Below are positions 36,007 to 44,570 of a DNA stretch of 64,000 nt, one piece after another. A program made the position numbers and the translations under genes. Numbering within the stretch: the stretch's first letter is position 1; every line of letters begins with the position of its first letter. The notes beneath the pieces are model-generated. The model was given only the letters and a program-made list of their open reading frames with translations, did not search any database and was not told where the DNA came from. Origin of the DNA: Hyphomicrobium sp. GTDB taxonomy: Bacteria > Pseudomonadota > Alphaproteobacteria > Rhizobiales > Hyphomicrobiaceae. The DNA is taken from assembly GCF_019744875.1 (NCBI RefSeq), contig NZ_JAIETU010000002.1, positions 558,001-622,000 on the forward strand. The letters are read 5' to 3'.

Positions 36007-36475
36007 TATCTGTTTCCGAATGTCATTCATGAGCCAACCGCACAAGTGCTCTTACGAAGACAATCGGGCAAAAAATGTGAAGCGAAGCGAAAAGCCAATG
36101 CTCGCTCCATATAGGTTGTGCTCCACAGCGCTCATTGAACGCAAAAACGAGAAAACTATTTTATTCCGCGCGACCAGAAATCGTCACAATCTCCCGCGGC
36201 AAACCGCTGCGTAACCTACGCATTGTTCCGTATCTGCTCAGATCGGAGCTTTCAGTTTTTTTAGCGCTTTCATTCGATTGACGGAGCGTCTCCGCGCGTC
36301 GCGAAAATGGCCGCTTCAGGCTTCGCATTTCGGTCTGTCGCGTTTTCTCGGCCATTTGTCGGCCCGCTTTGCGCGCTATTTTTCAATCAGACCTTCGAAG
36401 TAGCAACTCTCCACAGTTCTCGCGCAGAAGATGCACTTTGCAGTGCCCTCGTGAGCCCATCCAGATGGTGACTCC
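36007..36475. other. Divergent non-coding region between the two multiheme cytochrome operons
   Basis: A 469-bp AT-richer stretch with no convincing gene, which must contain the outward promoters of both operons. An inverted repeat AAATGGCCG / CGGCCATTT occurs around 36305-36357. TTGACG at ~36278 could be a -35 but has no good -10. No FNR-type palindrome was found here, unlike in front of ccoN. Confidence 0.6.
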
Positions 36476-38503
36476 ATGCAAGCCGTGCGCAATTTCTCCG
36501 TATACTTCCGGGTGTTCGCCTGTGCCGGCGTGCTGGCCTGCGCGGCGTCCGCCGGCATCCGTTCCGCGTCCGCCGCCGATGCGAACGCGCTGCTCGAAGC
36601 GCTGATCAAGAAGGACGAGGCGAGCAGGCTCGGCGGGCCGACATCCGGCGAAACGAGCGGCGCCGCGAGCCCCAAGGGCAACGGCGCAAAGAGCAAGACC
36701 AAGGTTTCCGAGGACGCGCATTCAGAGGGCGCGAACGCACAGGCAGAGGGTGCCGGCGCACATAAGTCGGGCGCTGACGCGCATGCAGAGGGTCACGGCG
36801 AGATGTCCGTGCTCAAGGCCGCCGCCGAAGCCTCGAAGGGCCAGGAGGCGCCGATCCCCGCGGTCGATGAGGAAACGCTCTCGCTCTATCCCACGGCCGC
36901 GCAATGCGGCGAATGCCACAAGCAGATCTATGAGGAGTGGTCGTCGTCCCAGCATGCGTATGCGTCGATCTCGCCCATGTTTCACAAGTTCGAGCAGAAG
37001 TTCCAGGATCTGACGCAGGGCACGGTCGGCACGTTCTGCGTGCGCTGCCACCAGCAGGTCGGAACGCAGCTCGGCGAAAACCGCGAGACACCGCTCTGGG
37101 ATCGCAGCCCGATTTCGCGCGAAGGCGTGACCTGCATCACCTGTCATCGCGTCAGCGAGCAATACGGCAAGGTCAACGGCGAACGCCGCGTCGTTCCCGG
37201 CAAGATCTACGAGCCGGTGTACGGCAGCGGCGAGAAGAGCGTGATCAAGGACGTGCTCGCCAACAAGGACACTTACTCCGTCAAGACCAGCACCGACGGG
37301 CGCGGCAACGACATTCACAAGGGCATGATCACGAACGACCAGATTACCAAGTCGGAGTTCTGCGTGAGTTGCCATCAGGTTGCGGTGAACCTCGGCATCA
37401 AGCTCGAGATCGTCTGGGACCAGTATCGCGACAGCCCGGCGCGAAAGGCCAATGTGACGTGCCAGGACTGCCACATGGGCAAGGTGCCCGGAAAGCCCGA
37501 AGGCTATGCGACGGCTCCCTCCGCAGTGGTCGGCGGCAAGGAGGTCAATCCAGGGCGCAAGCACGCCAATCACCGCTTCATAGGTCCCGGGTACTCGATC
37601 GCGCACCCCGGCATCTTCCCGCACAACACCAAAGCGCAGGCCTACAGCATCAAGGACTGGCTGCAGTTCGACTGGCGCGGCGGATGGGGCACCGCCAAGT
37701 TCGAAGACAAGGTCGCCGCCGGCAAAGCCAAGGTCGCCTTTCCCAAGCGGTGGGCGGATGCGCTCGACCGCGAGGACGCGCGCGAGATCATCGAGGAGAA
37801 CCTCAAGAAGCTCGACGAGCGGGACGAAATCCGCAAGCAGGTGATGGAGAACAGCAGCCACATCGACGGCCCCTTTGTCCAGGGTGCTCCGGCTGTCGGC
37901 TCGGATCTGGCGTTCTCCTACAAGATCAAGAACACCAACACCGGCCACAACCTGCCGTCGGGTTCGCTCGGCGCGCAGCCACAGCTCTGGGTGAATGTCG
38001 CCCTCGTCGATCCGGACGGCCTCAACGTCTGGGAGTCGGGCTACGTCGACAGCAACGGCGACATCGCCGATCTGCACAGCCTCGACGTCGCCGCGGGCCG
38101 CATCAAGACAGACCAGCAGCTCGTGCACTTCCAGACCAAATTCCTCACGACCAACGTCAAGGGCACGGAACGTGAGATGTATCTACCGGTGAATTTCGAC
38201 GTCGATCCGTTGCCTCATCTGCGTCCGCCGCAGATCCCGACCACCGTTCTCAATCATCCGCCGCTGGTGCGCATGGAGAACCGCTCTCTCGCGCCGCTCG
38301 GCGAGAAGCTCGCGAAGTACGTCGTGCCCGGCAACCTGATCACGAAGCCCGGCAAATACAGCCTCGCCTTCCGCATGCGCAGCCGCGCCGAGCCGATCTA
38401 CTTCATGCGCTTCGTCGGCTCCACCAAGGCCATGGAGCAGAGCATGAACGAACGGATCATGAATTTTCACGCCTTCGCGGTGGAGGTCGATGTGAAGGGC
38501 TAA
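36476..38503 (+). CDS. Pentaheme cytochrome c with His-rich N-terminal segment
   Basis: A 675-residue periplasmic or exported cytochrome with a signal peptide (~1-34, ASAAD). Residues ~55-110 are a low-complexity Ala/Gly/Glu segment with repeated DAHSEG/DAHAEG units. Five CxxCH sites follow at Cys144, 188, 220, 296 and 329. The C-terminal half (~460-675) is heme-free and beta-rich and includes NTGHNLPSG, whose His may be a heme ligand. It opens the rightward operon and is followed by the outer-membrane barrel gene after 88 nt. There is no CxxCK site or NrfA/HAO signature. Family is multiheme cytochrome of unknown role. Confidence 0.85.
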   Translation: MQAVRNFSVYFRVFACAGVLACAASAGIRSASAADANALLEALIKKDEASRLGGPTSGETSGAASPKGNGAKSKTKVSEDAHSEGANAQAEGAGAHKSGADAHAEGHGEMSVLKAAAEASKGQEAPIPAVDEETLSLYPTAAQCGECHKQIYEEWSSSQHAYASISPMFHKFEQKFQDLTQGTVGTFCVRCHQQVGTQLGENRETPLWDRSPISREGVTCITCHRVSEQYGKVNGERRVVPGKIYEPVYGSGEKSVIKDVLANKDTYSVKTSTDGRGNDIHKGMITNDQITKSEFCVSCHQVAVNLGIKLEIVWDQYRDSPARKANVTCQDCHMGKVPGKPEGYATAPSAVVGGKEVNPGRKHANHRFIGPGYSIAHPGIFPHNTKAQAYSIKDWLQFDWRGGWGTAKFEDKVAAGKAKVAFPKRWADALDREDAREIIEENLKKLDERDEIRKQVMENSSHIDGPFVQGAPAVGSDLAFSYKIKNTNTGHNLPSGSLGAQPQLWVNVALVDPDGLNVWESGYVDSNGDIADLHSLDVAAGRIKTDQQLVHFQTKFLTTNVKGTEREMYLPVNFDVDPLPHLRPPQIPTTVLNHPPLVRMENRSLAPLGEKLAKYVVPGNLITKPGKYSLAFRMRSRAEPIYFMRFVGSTKAMEQSMNERIMNFHAFAVEVDVKG

Positions 38504-38591
38504 TCGCACTCCGAACTTCGGATGCGCACCGGCGGGGGAAGCACCGGCGCTCATCCGATCTCACGACCAAGTCACGACGAGGGGGTTTCGT

Positions 38592-40265
38592 ATGACGTGT
38601 AATGCGTACCTTGCCAGGACCAGCACCGCCGCACTCGCGATGGTGGCCGGAGGCTGTCTCCTTGCAACCGGGGCGGCGTCCACATTTGCCGCGAGCGATG
38701 GCGAAGCCGGCGACGGCGGCTGGTCGGTGCAGGTCTGGCCCGGCGCATCGCGGCTGGCGTCGGCCGAAGATCAGGCGCGCCTGCAGGCGGGCAGCAGCAC
38801 GGAGGCCAAGGTCGAGACCACAGCCGCAAACGCAACGCCCGAGAAAAAGGCTGCCAAAAAAACTGATAAGGCGGCGCGCAAGCGCAAGGAGGCAGCCGCC
38901 AAGGACGACCTGTTCCGATCCGATCCTCAGTACGACGGGGAATACCACGCGGACGGGCAGGTCGACATCTATGGCGCAAAGAGCGCGGTCGAGCCGCCGC
39001 GTCCTCCGGTGGAAATCGGCCGGCAGCAATATACCTCCGGCGCCTACGACAAGAGCAGCACGTTCCTCGGCGAGAAGAACCCGTTGCTCCCGGGCCTTGC
39101 GATCTACGGCGACTGGCGGACGGCGATCGCCTCCAACAACAACAACGGCAAGAACATCTCGCAAGTCGCGACGCGCTTGAACCTCGACGTCGATTTCAAG
39201 ATCACCGGCACCGAGCGCATCCACGCGTTCTTCACGCCGCTGCAGAAGGCCAACAAGGAGTTCACGCGCTTCGAGTTCGGCCGAGGCGACGGCAACGGGC
39301 AATTCAACGACGAGCTCGATCTCAACCCGCAGACACTGTTCTTCGAAGGCGACGTGGGCTCACTCTATTCGGGCTTCTCCGGCCAGGACGCCACGTTCGA
39401 CCTGCCCTTCACGGTCGGTCTCTATCCACTGTTCCTGCAGAACGGCATCTGGGCGAACGACGCCATCCTCGGCGGCGCGGTCAGCTTGCCTGCAAAAAAC
39501 TCCGCCGCGCTCGGATTGGCGAACTTCGACATCACCTTCTTCGCCGCGTTCGACAACGTCGACAACGCGGGCATCATCGGCGCGGACAAGGGCGACAACC
39601 ATCTCGCCAACCTCTACGGCGTCACGGCGTTCATCGATGCTTTCGACGGCTACATCGAAACGGGCTACGGCTTGATCCAAGGCCGCGACGAGCAGGACGG
39701 GCTGCTGACTCACTTCCTGACCGCCGCCTACACGCACCGCTACTTCAACACCGTCTCGAATTCCACGCGCGTGTTCGCGAACTTCGGCGAAGACCCGGAA
39801 GGCAACAGCGACGGTCTCGCGATCATCTCCGAAAACAGCCTCGTGACGGGATTGCCGAGCACGCTGCTACCGTATGCGAATTTCTTCGTCGGCTTTGGCA
39901 ATCCTCAACCGTTGGTCGATGGCAACGGCGCGGGCATCCTGAAAAACGTTGGCATCAACTTCGAGACCGACGCGCTCACCGGCTATCCGAAGCTCGACGA
40001 CAGCGGCTCTAATGCCCTAGGTGGCGCGCTCGGCCTGCAGTACCTCTTCAATCTCGATCAGCAGCTCGTGTTCGAAGTGGCGATGGTGCAGCCGTTCAAG
40101 GACGACGGCATCGGCGCCGATGACGCGCAGTACGGTTTCGGGATCCGCTATCAGGTGCCCATCGACCGGGCGTGGCTGTTCCGCGCGGACGCGACCTACC
40201 AAATTCTCGACGGCGGCGATGAAGACAACTTCGGCCTTCGCGCCGAGGTGCGCCGCAAATTCTGA
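38592..40265 (+). CDS. Predicted outer-membrane beta-barrel protein of the multiheme locus
   Basis: A 557-residue protein with a signal peptide (cleavage near TFA-AS, ~34), a Lys/Ala-rich linker (~75-105), then ~400 residues of alternating amphipathic strands rich in Tyr, Phe and Asn/Asp turns. It ends in a terminal Phe (VRRKF), the outer-membrane insertion signature. It is shorter than MtrB/PioB (~700-800) and lacks an N-terminal CxxC pair, so it is not an obvious homologue. Its position after the pentaheme cytochrome suggests a porin-type sheath or channel for it. Ribosome site GAGGGGG. Confidence 0.72.
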   Translation: MTCNAYLARTSTAALAMVAGGCLLATGAASTFAASDGEAGDGGWSVQVWPGASRLASAEDQARLQAGSSTEAKVETTAANATPEKKAAKKTDKAARKRKEAAAKDDLFRSDPQYDGEYHADGQVDIYGAKSAVEPPRPPVEIGRQQYTSGAYDKSSTFLGEKNPLLPGLAIYGDWRTAIASNNNNGKNISQVATRLNLDVDFKITGTERIHAFFTPLQKANKEFTRFEFGRGDGNGQFNDELDLNPQTLFFEGDVGSLYSGFSGQDATFDLPFTVGLYPLFLQNGIWANDAILGGAVSLPAKNSAALGLANFDITFFAAFDNVDNAGIIGADKGDNHLANLYGVTAFIDAFDGYIETGYGLIQGRDEQDGLLTHFLTAAYTHRYFNTVSNSTRVFANFGEDPEGNSDGLAIISENSLVTGLPSTLLPYANFFVGFGNPQPLVDGNGAGILKNVGINFETDALTGYPKLDDSGSNALGGALGLQYLFNLDQQLVFEVAMVQPFKDDGIGADDAQYGFGIRYQVPIDRAWLFRADATYQILDGGDEDNFGLRAEVRRKF

Positions 40266-40289
40266 CGATCGGCTGGAGGGAGTTCTCTC

Positions 40290-40718
40290 ATGAGTAGCCA
40301 GACTTGGTTCGCACCGTTCGTGTTTGTGCCGATTGTGATGGCCTGCGTGCTGGTGGCCGGGTTCTTCGGCCTTGCGGCGGTCTCGGCCGCTTCGGCCGGG
40401 AAATCCGTCATGAAGGCGCGCGATGGCGGACGGGCCTATGTGCTCGAGGGCACAAAGCGCACCCGCAGTCGCGGCCCACGGATCCCGCAGCCATTGGGAC
40501 CGGCCTACATCTACTACGACTATCCCTACTACTACAGCCGCGGCTACTACCCGACGCACATCGGGCGGTATGTCTATTTCCCCTCGTTCGCGCGCGGCCG
40601 TGATCCAAAAGTCGATGCCAGATGCTCGAGCTGGCGGCGAAGTTGTCTCGCCAAAGCCGGCTACTATCGGGGACCTGCGTCGCCCCGCCGCCAGAGGGGG
40701 GCTTGCAGATGTCGCTGA
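40290..40718 (+). CDS. Small Tyr-rich membrane-anchored protein
   Basis: A 142-residue protein with one N-terminal helix (FVFVPIVMACVLVAGFFGLAA), then a basic segment. A striking Tyr-rich stretch (~72-97: YIYYDYPYYYSRGYYP and YVYF) and an Arg/Cys-rich tail follow. The ribosome site GGAGGGAG is strong. The Tyr run could stack aromatic residues near hemes or be structural; this is speculation. It lies 24 nt after the barrel gene and overlaps the CcmI-like gene by 10 nt. Confidence 0.6.
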   Translation: MSSQTWFAPFVFVPIVMACVLVAGFFGLAAVSAASAGKSVMKARDGGRAYVLEGTKRTRSRGPRIPQPLGPAYIYYDYPYYYSRGYYPTHIGRYVYFPSFARGRDPKVDARCSSWRRSCLAKAGYYRGPASPRRQRGACRCR

Positions 40719-41689
40719 AGCTTTTCGGTTGGATCCTGATCGTCTCCGCGCTCGCGCCCTATGCGCTGCTCGTTTATCAGCTCCGGTCGCGGGTTTCGCT
40801 GGCGCCGCAAAGCGGCCGCGCCGGCGTGGGCATGACCGCGCGCCTGAGAGACAGCGGGTCGCTGCTCCGCCACGTGAAACTCGACGGCGGCCGGGGAACG
40901 TTGACGATTGCCGCCGCTGTCTTTCTCGTCGTTGCGTGTGCAGGCTTTGCGAAATCGTATTTCGGCCAGGCACCGGATGTGTCGGATGAGACGATGGCGA
41001 CTTCTCGGTCATCCGATGCGGGCGATCCTGCCGATCTTGCCGATGGCGACCTCGAACACCTCGCGGACTATGCGCGCTCCGTCGCTACCGCCTCGCCGAC
41101 AGCGACCGACGGCCAGCGCGACACCGCCACGCTCCTGCCCGACGTGAACACGATGATCGAGCGGCTCGCCGCTCGCCTCGCAAGCGCGCCCGACGATGTG
41201 CAGGGCTGGCGCACGCTCGGCTGGTCCTACGTCAACACGGGGCGGTATGACGATGCCGTAAAGGCCTACGCGAAGGCCGTCGCGCTCGATCCGAACTCGC
41301 CCGAGATTGCGCGCCTCTATGAGGACGCCAAGGCGAAGGCGTCCGGAAGCGCAGGCGTGGCCGCCGCGACAGACGCTACGACGACGCCGTCAAATGCCAC
41401 GCAGCCGCAAGACTCCGATAGCGCGCCAGCGCAGACCCCTGCCGGCACACCACCGCATGACACCAACGCCGCCATCCGATCGATGGTCGATGGGCTGGCC
41501 AATCGCCTCGCGAGCGCGCCGCGCGATGTCGAGGGCTGGACACGCCTGATGCGCTCTCGCGTCGTGCTCGGAGAACGAGGCGTCGCAGCGGAAGCGTTCG
41601 CCAAGGCCCTCGAAATCTTCAAGGACGACTCGGCTGCTTCCGCCCAGGTCACGGCCATGGCGGCCGAACTCGGCCTGACATCCGAATGA
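40709..41689 (+). CDS. CcmI/CycH-like TPR protein, cytochrome c maturation
   Basis: A 326-residue protein with two membrane helices (~7-23 and ~64-82) around a cytosolic loop, then a periplasmic domain with TPR units (WRTLGWSYVNTGRYDDAVKAY). The C-terminal motif MVDGLANRLASAPRDVEGW is typical of CcmI, which presents apocytochrome c to the heme ligation machinery. No other ccm genes are here, so this is probably an extra, locus-specific copy. Start ATG 40709 has AGAGGGGGG upstream. Confidence 0.75.
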   Translation: MSLKLFGWILIVSALAPYALLVYQLRSRVSLAPQSGRAGVGMTARLRDSGSLLRHVKLDGGRGTLTIAAAVFLVVACAGFAKSYFGQAPDVSDETMATSRSSDAGDPADLADGDLEHLADYARSVATASPTATDGQRDTATLLPDVNTMIERLAARLASAPDDVQGWRTLGWSYVNTGRYDDAVKAYAKAVALDPNSPEIARLYEDAKAKASGSAGVAAATDATTTPSNATQPQDSDSAPAQTPAGTPPHDTNAAIRSMVDGLANRLASAPRDVEGWTRLMRSRVVLGERGVAAEAFAKALEIFKDDSAASAQVTAMAAELGLTSE

Positions 41690-41728
41690 CCTCCCTCAAT
41701 CGCCGCGCCCGGCGCGCAGGAGTTCGAC

Positions 41729-42961
41729 ATGAATTTTGATCACCAGTTCCAGCAGCGGCTGGAGGCCCTCCGCCGCGAAGGCCGCTATCGCGTGTTCGCG
41801 GACTTGAAGCGCCGCCGCGGACACTTTCCAGCGGCCGATCATTTCACGGCCCATCGCACACGCGAGGTCACGGTGTGGTGCTCGAACGACTATCTCGGCA
41901 TGGGCCAGCACCCGGCCGTCATCGCCGCCATGCACGAGGCGATCGACGCGGCGGGAGCGGGCTCGGGCGGCACGCGCAACATCTCCGGGACGACCCACTA
42001 TCACGTGGAGCTCGAAGCCGAGCTTGCGGACCTGCACGGGAAAGAAGCCGCGCTGCTGTTTTCTTCCGCCTACATGGCCAATGACGCGACGCTCTCGACC
42101 CTCGCCCGGCTGGTTCCCGGCACGGTCGTGTTCTCGGATGAGAAAAACCACGCGTCGATGATCGAAGGCATCCGCCACGGCGGCGGCGACAAGCAGATCT
42201 TTCGCCACAACGATATCGGCGACCTCGAAGCCAAGCTCAGAAAGTATCCGAAGGGCACGCCCAAGATCATCGCCTTCGAGAGCGTCTACTCGATGGACGG
42301 GCATATCGCGCCGATCGCGGCCATCTGCGATCTCGCGGAAAAATACGGCGCGCTGACCTATCTCGACGAGGTGCACGCGGTGGGGCTCTACGGCCCGCGC
42401 GGCGGCGGCATTGCCGAGCGCGACGGCGTGATGCACCGCGTCGACGTCATCAACGGCACATTGGCCAAGGGTTTCGGCGTCATGGGCGGCTACATCGCGG
42501 GCACTCGGACCCTGATCGATGCGATCCGCTCGTTTGCCGCCGGGTTCATCTTCACGACCTCGCTGGCGCCCACGATCGCGGCTGGCGCGCTCGCCTCCCT
42601 CCGCCACTTGAAAACAAGCACGAGCGAGCGAGCCCGCCACCAGGAGCGGGTGCGGACGCTCAAGGCGGCGCTCAAAGCGAAGCGCGTCCCCGTCATGGAC
42701 AATCCGAGCCATATCGTGCCGGTGATGGTCGGCTGTCCGGCTCACTGCAAGGCGATCACCGACACGCTGCTTCGCGAGCACGGCATCTACGTGCAGCCCA
42801 TCAACTATCCGACGGTGGCGAAAGGCACGGAGCGGATGCGCCTCACGCCGTCGCCCGTTCATTCCGACGACCAGATGGACGATCTGGTGCGCGCCCTGGG
42901 AGCGCTGTGGGCGGCCTGCCCGGTGCCGAACGGCGCGTATGTGAGGCTGGTCGCGGAATAG
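41729..42961 (+). CDS. hemA: 5-aminolevulinate synthase
   Basis: Condenses glycine and succinyl-CoA to 5-aminolevulinate, the first step of the C4 heme pathway (PLP enzyme, cytosol). At 410 residues it is full length. The N-terminus CSNDYLGMG, the glycine-rich [13 protein letters not shown] and PLP-binding Lys247 (NGTLAKGFG) are intact. It follows the CcmI-like gene by 39 nt with an AGGAG site and is on the same strand, so it may be co-transcribed with the multiheme genes and raise heme supply. Confidence 0.96.
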   Translation: MNFDHQFQQRLEALRREGRYRVFADLKRRRGHFPAADHFTAHRTREVTVWCSNDYLGMGQHPAVIAAMHEAIDAAGAGSGGTRNISGTTHYHVELEAELADLHGKEAALLFSSAYMANDATLSTLARLVPGTVVFSDEKNHASMIEGIRHGGGDKQIFRHNDIGDLEAKLRKYPKGTPKIIAFESVYSMDGHIAPIAAICDLAEKYGALTYLDEVHAVGLYGPRGGGIAERDGVMHRVDVINGTLAKGFGVMGGYIAGTRTLIDAIRSFAAGFIFTTSLAPTIAAGALASLRHLKTSTSERARHQERVRTLKAALKAKRVPVMDNPSHIVPVMVGCPAHCKAITDTLLREHGIYVQPINYPTVAKGTERMRLTPSPVHSDDQMDDLVRALGALWAACPVPNGAYVRLVAE

Positions 42962-42984
42962 CGGGCGCGCGACGGACGCGACGC

Positions 42985-43061
<77 letters not shown>

Positions 43062-43197
43062 TGAGCCGTCGGAGCCCTTTGAATAGCAGAGACGCTTTCC
43101 GTGGCAAGCCAGCTCTTGCCCCGCCAAGGGCCAACAGACGCAACGGCGGCGCCTCGAACCCGTTCCGCGCGCGCCGGAATGATCCTACGCTCGCCAC

Positions 43198-44040
43198 ATG
43201 AGTGATTCCCGCGACATCGACACGTCTCGTGACGCGAACGATCCCGGCCTCAGCGTGGGGTCGGGCGGGACGTCGCTGGGCGACCTCTTTTTTCTCATGG
43301 ATCGCGATCCGCGGACCTCATCGCGCCCGCTCGTCATCTTCCTGCATGGTGCATTGCGACACTCGGAGAACACGCAGGCCTGGTTTCCGGTGCTGTCGAA
43401 AGACTTCGACGTGATCTTCGTCGACCTGCCGGGGCACGGGCATTCGCCGTCCGACGGCGAGCCGACCCTCGCGGCTTTCACGGAGCGCTTCCGCGAGTTT
43501 CTGTTGCGGCACTTCTCACGCCGCGATGTCGTGATCGTGGGCGAGTCCGTCGGCGGGCTCATCGGCCTCGGCGTCGCGGACGGACGAACGCCCTGCGTGC
43601 GCGGCGTCATCGCGGCCGACCCGCCGCTGTCCACGGCCAAGCAATGGCCGATCTACGCCAACTTCGTGCACCGCGCCACGACCCGGCCGATCGGTGACTA
43701 TCTGATGACGCTGTTCGCCAATGCGTTCGGCTACACGCTCGAAGGACTAAATGGCGACCGCATCTACTATTCGGTGCTGGCGCACGTCACGGTGCCGGCG
43801 CTGATCCTGACGGGCACTCTGCCGCTGTTTCCCGTGCGCCCGCAGAAGACCATTCCCTGCCTGCTCGACGACGTGGACAAGGCGATGATCCGGGCGATGA
43901 AAAACCCGCATCTCGCATTGAGCATCGTGCCGGGTGCCGGGCATCTCTGCCTCGACACCACGTTTCCGGAAGCACGCGTTGCGGTGTTGGATTTTTGCGC
44001 GGCGCGGCTGCTACAGCAGCCGGCGCGGCAGGCGGGCTAG
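43198..44040 (+). CDS. Alpha/beta hydrolase
   Basis: A 280-residue cytosolic hydrolase. The oxyanion region FLHGALRHSENT is followed by the nucleophile elbow GESVGG with Ser117. The catalytic His is probably in GAGHLCLDT near the C-terminus. The substrate cannot be told from sequence. It stands alone between a tRNA and the convergent NDUFS4-like gene. Confidence 0.82.
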   Translation: MSDSRDIDTSRDANDPGLSVGSGGTSLGDLFFLMDRDPRTSSRPLVIFLHGALRHSENTQAWFPVLSKDFDVIFVDLPGHGHSPSDGEPTLAAFTERFREFLLRHFSRRDVVIVGESVGGLIGLGVADGRTPCVRGVIAADPPLSTAKQWPIYANFVHRATTRPIGDYLMTLFANAFGYTLEGLNGDRIYYSVLAHVTVPALILTGTLPLFPVRPQKTIPCLLDDVDKAMIRAMKNPHLALSIVPGAGHLCLDTTFPEARVAVLDFCAARLLQQPARQAG

Positions 44041-44058
44041 CGCACCCGCAATTAGTTC

Positions 44059-44364
44059 TCAGTGCGTCCAGGCGCCGATGCGGCCGAACTTGAAGTTGTC
44101 GGCATAGGCCTTCCGCACGAGGCTGCGCGGCTTCGGCTCTTCCAGGCGATAGGCGATGCCGTTGCGCTCGGCGTAGGCGATCGCTTCTTCCTTGGTGTCG
44201 AACTCAAGACGGACCTGCGTGCGCGTGTCGGCCGAGCTGGTCCAGCCCATCAGGGGATCGATCTCGCGCGGCACGGCGGGCTCCTGCTCCACCACCCACT
44301 CTTTCGTACGGGCCAGCCCGGATTGCATTGCGGATTTGGCCGGCTTGTAGATGCGTGCCGTCAC
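44059..44364 (-). CDS. NDUFS4-like complex I accessory protein (ETC complex I subunit conserved region)
   Basis: A 101-residue homologue of the 18-kDa NADH dehydrogenase subunit NDUFS4 found in alphaproteobacteria. The N-terminus TARIYKPAKSAMQSG and the end YADNFKFGRIGAWTH match the family. The real start is GTG 44364 (GAGG site). An in-frame ATG at 44496 adds 44 residues with a hydrophobic run but no family similarity. It probably binds the peripheral arm of complex I. Not linked to nuo genes here. Confidence 0.9.
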   Translation of the reverse strand: MTARIYKPAKSAMQSGLARTKEWVVEQEPAVPREIDPLMGWTSSADTRTQVRLEFDTKEEAIAYAERNGIAYRLEEPKPRSLVRKAYADNFKFGRIGAWTH

Positions 44365-44570
44365 GGCGCCCTCGCTGTTCGACTGCGATAGAGTGCTTCC
44401 GGAAAGCGAGCCCTGCTCATGGCGGCGCCACGCGGCACCGCAGTGCCCGGCAAGAAGCACGATAAAACAAAGGGCTAGTGTCATTCCGCGATTCAATCAA
44501 ACGGAAACGACGCTAGGGATCAATTGATCCGGGACATGATTAGCCGCGGCGGCCTTTCCGGGCAAGCGCC

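Noticed and set aside
36007-36475. Non-coding centre considered for a small RNA or an FNR box.
   Set aside because: No strong terminator-like hairpin with T-run and no TTGAY-N4-RTCAA palindrome was found; the inverted repeat there has a long loop and weak arms.
36722-38128. 468-codon minus-strand frame opposite the pentaheme cytochrome gene.
   Set aside because: Complement of a GC-rich coding sequence; no ribosome site or recognisable domain, while the plus strand has five heme motifs.
33833-38503. Cytochromes considered as hydroxylamine oxidoreductase or NrfA nitrite reductase components.
   Set aside because: The tetraheme protein resembles c554, but there is no octaheme gene, no P460 tyrosine motif and no CxxCK site in the pentaheme protein.
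38520-38557. Hairpin-like sequence between the pentaheme and barrel genes.
   Set aside because: The stem (GGATG...CATCC with CCGG) is interrupted and has no T-run, so a terminator or attenuator call is not supported.
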